In this document: piece after piece, positions 14,621-17,604 of the stretch
Position numbering within the stretch: the stretch's first letter is position 1
Layout of the letters: every line of letters begins with the position of its first letter
From: UBA3941 sp035647175
Lineage (GTDB): Bacteria > Bacillota > Clostridia > Caldicoprobacterales > UBA3941
DNA: 17,604 nucleotides
Assembly: GCA_035647175.1 (NCBI GenBank)
Contig: DASRNX010000254.1
Coordinates: 1-17,604, forward strand
Reading direction: 5' to 3'
Translations under genes and position numbers: made by a program
Notes under the pieces: model-generated
The model's database searches: none
Told to the model about the DNA's origin: nothing
The model's input: only the letters and a program-made list of their open reading frames with translations

Positions 14621-15496
14621 CTAAATTAGACCTAAAGCACTCAATTCCCTGTTTAAGATCTCTTTAACGCCGTCATCAGCTTCCACTAGAGGCAGACGCA
14701 GTCCTCCAACATCCAATCCCATAAGATTTAATGCTGCCTTTACAGGTATGGGATTGGTGGTTACAAATAGGGCCTTAAACAATGGGTTGAGCATTCGGTG
14801 AATTTCGGCAGCCTTATTTATATTGCCATCAACATATGCCTCAATCATATCCCTGATCTTTTGTCCTGCGACCTGGGCGGCTACACTGACGACCCCATAT
14901 CCGCCTGCACAGAGTGTGGGCAGGGTAAATCCGTCGTCCCCTGAATAGACTAAAAAGTCCCTGTGGCATCCTGCGATAATCCTGGTGATCTGGTCTATAT
15001 CTCCGCTGGCCTCTTTTAGCGCAACTATATTGGGTATCTTGGATAGGGCAATAGAGGTTTCTGCCTCCATATTCCCACCCGTCCTTGAAGGAACGTTATA
15101 GGGCATCATAGGCAGATCGATAGCCTCGGCTACTGTCTTAAAATGGGCAAAAAGCCCTTGTTGATTGGGTTTGTTATAATAAGGGACTACCACCAACACC
15201 CCGTCGGCCTTGGCTTCTACAGCCAATTTACCCGTCTCTATGGTAGCCCGGGTGCAATTGGTGCCGATCCCGGCTATTATAGGTACATTTACTCTTTCCT
15301 TTAAAGTTCTAAACAGTTCATACTTTTCCTCGTCGGTTATTGTCGGGGATTCCCCGGTTGTTCCAACTACAACCAGCGCAGTAGTTCCGTCATCGACGAT
15401 CCTTTGCCCCAATCGGGCGGCCTTTTCATAATCAACGTTCATATCCTTATCAAAGGGTGTAACCATAGCGGTAAGCAATCTTCCCCATTCTCTCAT
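14621..15496 (-). CDS. dapA: 4-hydroxy-tetrahydrodipicolinate synthase
   Basis: 291 aa, normal for DapA. The enzyme condenses pyruvate with aspartate semialdehyde, the first committed step to lysine, diaminopimelate and, in spore formers, dipicolinate. Catalytic residues are present: Thr46-Thr47 in GTTGESPT (45-52), Tyr107 in VVPYYNKP, Tyr133 in PYNVPSRTG (132-140), Arg138 and the Schiff-base Lys161 in VALKEASGD. Arg138 in the SRTG motif supports DapA over the N-acetylneuraminate lyase and KDG aldolase relatives. ATG 15496 follows AGGAGG (15504-15509) at 7 nt. No other dap gene is present nearby. A near-consensus promoter containing a palindrome lies directly upstream. I see no lysine riboswitch, as the leader is only about 34 nt. 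Confidence 0.95.
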   Translation of the reverse strand: MREWGRLLTAMVTPFDKDMNVDYEKAARLGQRIVDDGTTALVVVGTTGESPTITDEEKYELFRTLKERVNVPIIAGIGTNCTRATIETGKLAVEAKADGVLVVVPYYNKPNQQGLFAHFKTVAEAIDLPMMPYNVPSRTGGNMEAETSIALSKIPNIVALKEASGDIDQITRIIAGCHRDFLVYSGDDGFTLPTLCAGGYGVVSVAAQVAGQKIRDMIEAYVDGNINKAAEIHRMLNPLFKALFVTTNPIPVKAALNLMGLDVGGLRLPLVEADDGVKEILNRELSALGLI

Positions 15497-15536
15497 ACCA
15501 ATGCCTCCTCATATCTGTGTAAGAAAACTTAATTCT

Positions 15537-15565
15537 ATTTTACTATATGTCTCCGGACATGTAAA
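15537..15565 (-). promoter_or_regulatory. dapA promoter with palindromic spacer
   Basis: On the minus strand TTTACA (15565-15560, 5/6) and TAAAAT (15542-15537, 5/6) are spaced by 17 nt, an excellent sigma-A match. The start would be near 15530. The spacer is occupied by the inverted repeat ATGTC-N4-GACAT (15547-15560), which extends to 15544-15563 with one mismatch pair. Such placement fits a repressor operator; the regulator is unknown. Confidence 0.65.
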
Positions 15566-15648
15566 TGATATGAAATAATTTAGGGTCCTCCACACCCTCC
15601 CCATGTATGTAATTCGGGCATAAGTCGAATTGACATTCTCCCCGGCGA

Positions 15649-17445
15649 CTAGCCCCTATCCATGAAATTTAATTTTATCCTTTTGCGATCATAGGTGATC
15701 AAGCCGTTAACTTCAGTTTCCACGTCCGTCAATTGGGTATAGACGGCGGCAGAAAGGCCCGTCTGTCGCAGGGGCTCTACTTGGGATTTCGAAAGGTCCC
15801 TGTAGGCATCTTCAAAATCATCTATGCTCTTGAACTTTTTATAGCCGAATTCCTTACCGTCCCTCCATATATGTCCCTTTATGGGATAGCTGTATCCGCC
15901 ATATTCTGATATTACCACCGCACGATCCTTAATGTTCTTTGGCATCTTCAGCCTTCTAAAATATATGTGTACGCTCTTTATATCCCCAGTCCCCTGATCA
16001 TGCCATCCGCTGGCATGATCTATCCAACGGGTGCCGTCATAATCTTCAATCCAGTCGGCTATTTCCACTGCGTCAAATTGCCCCCAAGCCTCATTGAAGG
16101 GTACCCACATCCCTATGCTGGGAAAATTGTAAAGGGCATCTATCATCTCTTTTAATTCTTTTCTGTAATTCTGGCGATTTCCCGGATCCTGGCGTCCAAC
16201 CCTTCTATATTTATCATCCTTGATGGTCAGACCGCCCGCTACCATGGGTATTATGCCGTTTAAATATATATTTATGTTTTTCCCGCCGCTTATCATGTCC
16301 TGCCACACGATAATACCCAGTCTATCGCAGTGGTAGTACCAACGGGCCGGCTCCGCCTTTGCGTGCTTGCGGATCATATTAAAGCCCAAGAGCTTGGCAA
16401 CTTCAATATCATACTTTAAGGCCTCATCGGTAGGTGCCGTATATAATCCGTCGGGCCAATAGCCTTGATCCAAGATACCATTCTGGAACAGGGGCTCGTT
16501 ATTTACCATGAGCCTCCTGACTCCCAGCTCGTCCCTTCCAACGCTATATTTTCTCATGCCAAAATAGCCTTTAGCTTCATCCTTAACAATATTGTCCAGT
16601 ATCAACTCTATCCTTATATCGTATAGGAAGGGGTCTTCGGGATGCCAAGGCCTTGGCTCGGGAATCCTCAAAGACAGTGTATTGGATATATTATCCCCGC
16701 CCGAAACTATTTCATTTCCATTTTTATATACTGTTGCCCTGTATTCCAACCCCCCATGGGATCCGGTCGTCTCGATCAGACCATCTGTTTCAACCCTCAG
16801 GTTCAGTAGCTGCTTATCCAAATCCGGAGTCAGCCTATGGGATTTAATATATACATCCGGTACCGGCTCTAACCAAACAGTTTGCCATATACCCGACACG
16901 GCTGTATAGAATATACCCCTAGGATGCAGGGATTGTTTTCCCCTTTCCTGTCCAAAGGTATTGGTAGGGTCCCAAACGGATACGGATAGTTCGTTGTCCC
17001 CATCCCGTAGATGTTCGGTTATATCAAAGGTAAATGGGTAATAACCCCCGGTATGCTCCCCTATGGTATGACCATTCAGCCATACCCCGGTTTTCCAATC
17101 CGCGGCGCCAAAATGAAGCAGAATGCGTTTATCCTTCCATGATCCGGGTATTTTAAAATTTCTTCTATACCACAAAATCTCATCCGGTTTCAAGGGACTT
17201 TTAACGCCTGAAAGGGATGATTCTATTGGAAAGGGAACAAGGATCTTGCCTTCATACCGGGGTACTTCACCATTTACCTGCCCAATAGCATAATCCCATA
17301 AGCCGTTCAAACTCTGCCAATGCTCCCTGACCATCTGGGGCCGGGGATATTCGGTTAGCACCTCGTCCGCACTCACCTCTTCCACCCAGTCGGTCATAAG
17401 ATCTCCCGTTATCGGTGTCCATGTTTGGTTCCCTTTATTGACCAT
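15649..17445 (-). CDS. Glycoside hydrolase family 2 protein (beta-galactosidase/glucuronidase-like)
   Basis: 598 aa from ATG 17445. An in-frame TTG at 17463 would add six residues encoded by the G-run and has no ribosome binding site. No signal peptide is present, so it is cytoplasmic. Domain order is GH2: an N-terminal sugar-binding jelly roll (about 40-195, with WYRRNFKIP and GAADWKTGVWLNGHTIGEHT), an immunoglobulin-like domain (about 200-305) and a TIM barrel (about 310-598). The acid/base Glu is in MWVPFNEAWGQFD (N451-E452) and the candidate nucleophile is E514 in VISEYGGYSY. These enzymes remove terminal beta-linked galactose, glucuronate, mannose or other sugars; the specificity is not readable here. 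The ribosome binding site is unusual: nine G residues 7 nt before the ATG. It starts 22 nt after the aldehyde dehydrogenase gene and is likely co-transcribed with it. Confidence 0.9.
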   Translation of the reverse strand: MVNKGNQTWTPITGDLMTDWVEEVSADEVLTEYPRPQMVREHWQSLNGLWDYAIGQVNGEVPRYEGKILVPFPIESSLSGVKSPLKPDEILWYRRNFKIPGSWKDKRILLHFGAADWKTGVWLNGHTIGEHTGGYYPFTFDITEHLRDGDNELSVSVWDPTNTFGQERGKQSLHPRGIFYTAVSGIWQTVWLEPVPDVYIKSHRLTPDLDKQLLNLRVETDGLIETTGSHGGLEYRATVYKNGNEIVSGGDNISNTLSLRIPEPRPWHPEDPFLYDIRIELILDNIVKDEAKGYFGMRKYSVGRDELGVRRLMVNNEPLFQNGILDQGYWPDGLYTAPTDEALKYDIEVAKLLGFNMIRKHAKAEPARWYYHCDRLGIIVWQDMISGGKNINIYLNGIIPMVAGGLTIKDDKYRRVGRQDPGNRQNYRKELKEMIDALYNFPSIGMWVPFNEAWGQFDAVEIADWIEDYDGTRWIDHASGWHDQGTGDIKSVHIYFRRLKMPKNIKDRAVVISEYGGYSYPIKGHIWRDGKEFGYKKFKSIDDFEDAYRDLSKSQVEPLRQTGLSAAVYTQLTDVETEVNGLITYDRKRIKLNFMDRG

Positions 17446-17452
17446 ATGTAAT

Positions 17453-17461
17453 CCCCCCCCC
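17453..17461 (-). promoter_or_regulatory. G9 homopolymer at the ribosome binding site of the GH2 gene
   Basis: Nine consecutive G residues on the minus strand occupy the Shine-Dalgarno position, 7 nt before ATG 17445. G-runs can pair only partly with the anti-SD CCUCC. Length changes by slippage would alter ribosome binding strength or spacing, and would shift the frame of the upstream in-frame TTG. Confidence 0.5.
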
Positions 17462-17467
17462 AAATAT

Positions 17468-17604
17468 TTAACCCATAAACCTCTTAATCCATTTTAGCTT
17501 ATCCCTATATGGTGGATACCTAAGGGATATATCAATCAGGTTAGATTTTTTTACTACGCTCTTATAGTGGCTAAAAGTATCAAAGCTAGCCTTACCATGA
17601 TACC
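17468..17604 (-). CDS. C-terminal fragment of an aldehyde dehydrogenase (cut by window edge)
   Basis: Only the last 44 residues and the TAA stop (17470-17468) are in the window, reading YHGKASFDTFSHYKSVV through to a basic end. The combination of GKxSFDTFSHxKSV, KKSNLIDI and LRYPPY is the hallmark C-terminus of the coniferyl/fatty aldehyde dehydrogenase branch (class 3-like ALDH), NAD(P)-dependent enzymes that oxidise aldehydes to acids. The catalytic Cys and Glu lie outside the window. It lies 22 nt upstream of the GH2 start on the same strand. Confidence 0.85.
   Translation of the reverse strand, partial: YHGKASFDTFSHYKSVVKKSNLIDISLRYPPYRDKLKWIKRFMG

Noticed and set aside
15611..15631. Inverted repeat AATTCG/CGAATT after the GH2 gene as a terminator
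   Set aside because: The stem is only 6 bp, AT-rich, and has no T-run on the 3' side in either direction.
1..17604. CRISPR arrays, tRNA or rRNA genes, insertion sequences, prophage or defence genes
   Set aside because: No regularly spaced repeats, no cloverleaf or rRNA-like sequence, and no transposase or integrase motifs in any open frame.

Overview
The window looks like chromosomal DNA from a spore-forming, low-to-mid-GC Gram-positive bacterium, most likely a clostridial Firmicute. The evidence is a SpoIID/LytB-domain protein, strong AGGAGG-type ribosome binding sites, sigma-A-like TATAAT promoters, GTG/TTG starts and short hairpin-plus-T terminators. I see no IS element, phage gene, tRNA, rRNA or CRISPR array. 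Most of the content is housekeeping and peripheral metabolism, so the interest lies in degenerate or unassigned proteins and in regulatory DNA.

Layout. 1-83 (-) is the first 27 codons of an unrecognised gene. 154-900 (-) is a nitrilase-fold protein that has lost two of its three catalytic residues. Divergent from it is an NMT1/THI5-type ABC importer: a lipoprotein (1086-2081), then a hairpin and an independent promoter, then ATPase (2248-3021) and permease (3014-3832), which overlap by 8 nt. A two-way terminator (3918-3954) separates the importer from a convergent DUF2207 membrane protein (3943-5739, -). A 506-nt gene-free region (5740-6245) follows. It holds repeated TATAGATAA motifs, an AT-rich palindrome over a -10 box and an orphan minus-strand terminator. 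Next is a large SpoIID-family protein (6246-8417, +).

From 8423 to the right end everything is on the minus strand. In transcription order from the right, the first unit is the 3' end of an aldehyde dehydrogenase (17468-17604) and a cytoplasmic GH2 glycosidase (15649-17445). The second is dapA (14621-15496), with a near-consensus promoter whose spacer is a palindrome, then a YesL/DUF624 membrane protein (13708-14556) ending in a terminator. The third is a methyltransferase (12891-13631), Hsp33/hslO (11947-12831), a TPR protein with its own extended -10 promoter (10154-11872), a small DUF3006-like protein (9929-10129) and the tRNA CCA-adding enzyme (8423-9772). This last gene ends 5 nt from the stop of the convergent SpoIID gene.

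Functionally, dapA feeds lysine, peptidoglycan and spore dipicolinate synthesis, and the SpoIID protein acts on peptidoglycan. Hsp33 and the CCA enzyme serve proteostasis and tRNA maturation. I did not find a clear previously undescribed multi-gene system. The best candidates for a second look are the pseudo-nitrilase, the TPR protein with a helix-turn-helix-like tail, the structured region upstream of the SpoIID gene, the palindromic dapA promoter, and the G9 tract at the glycosidase ribosome binding site.
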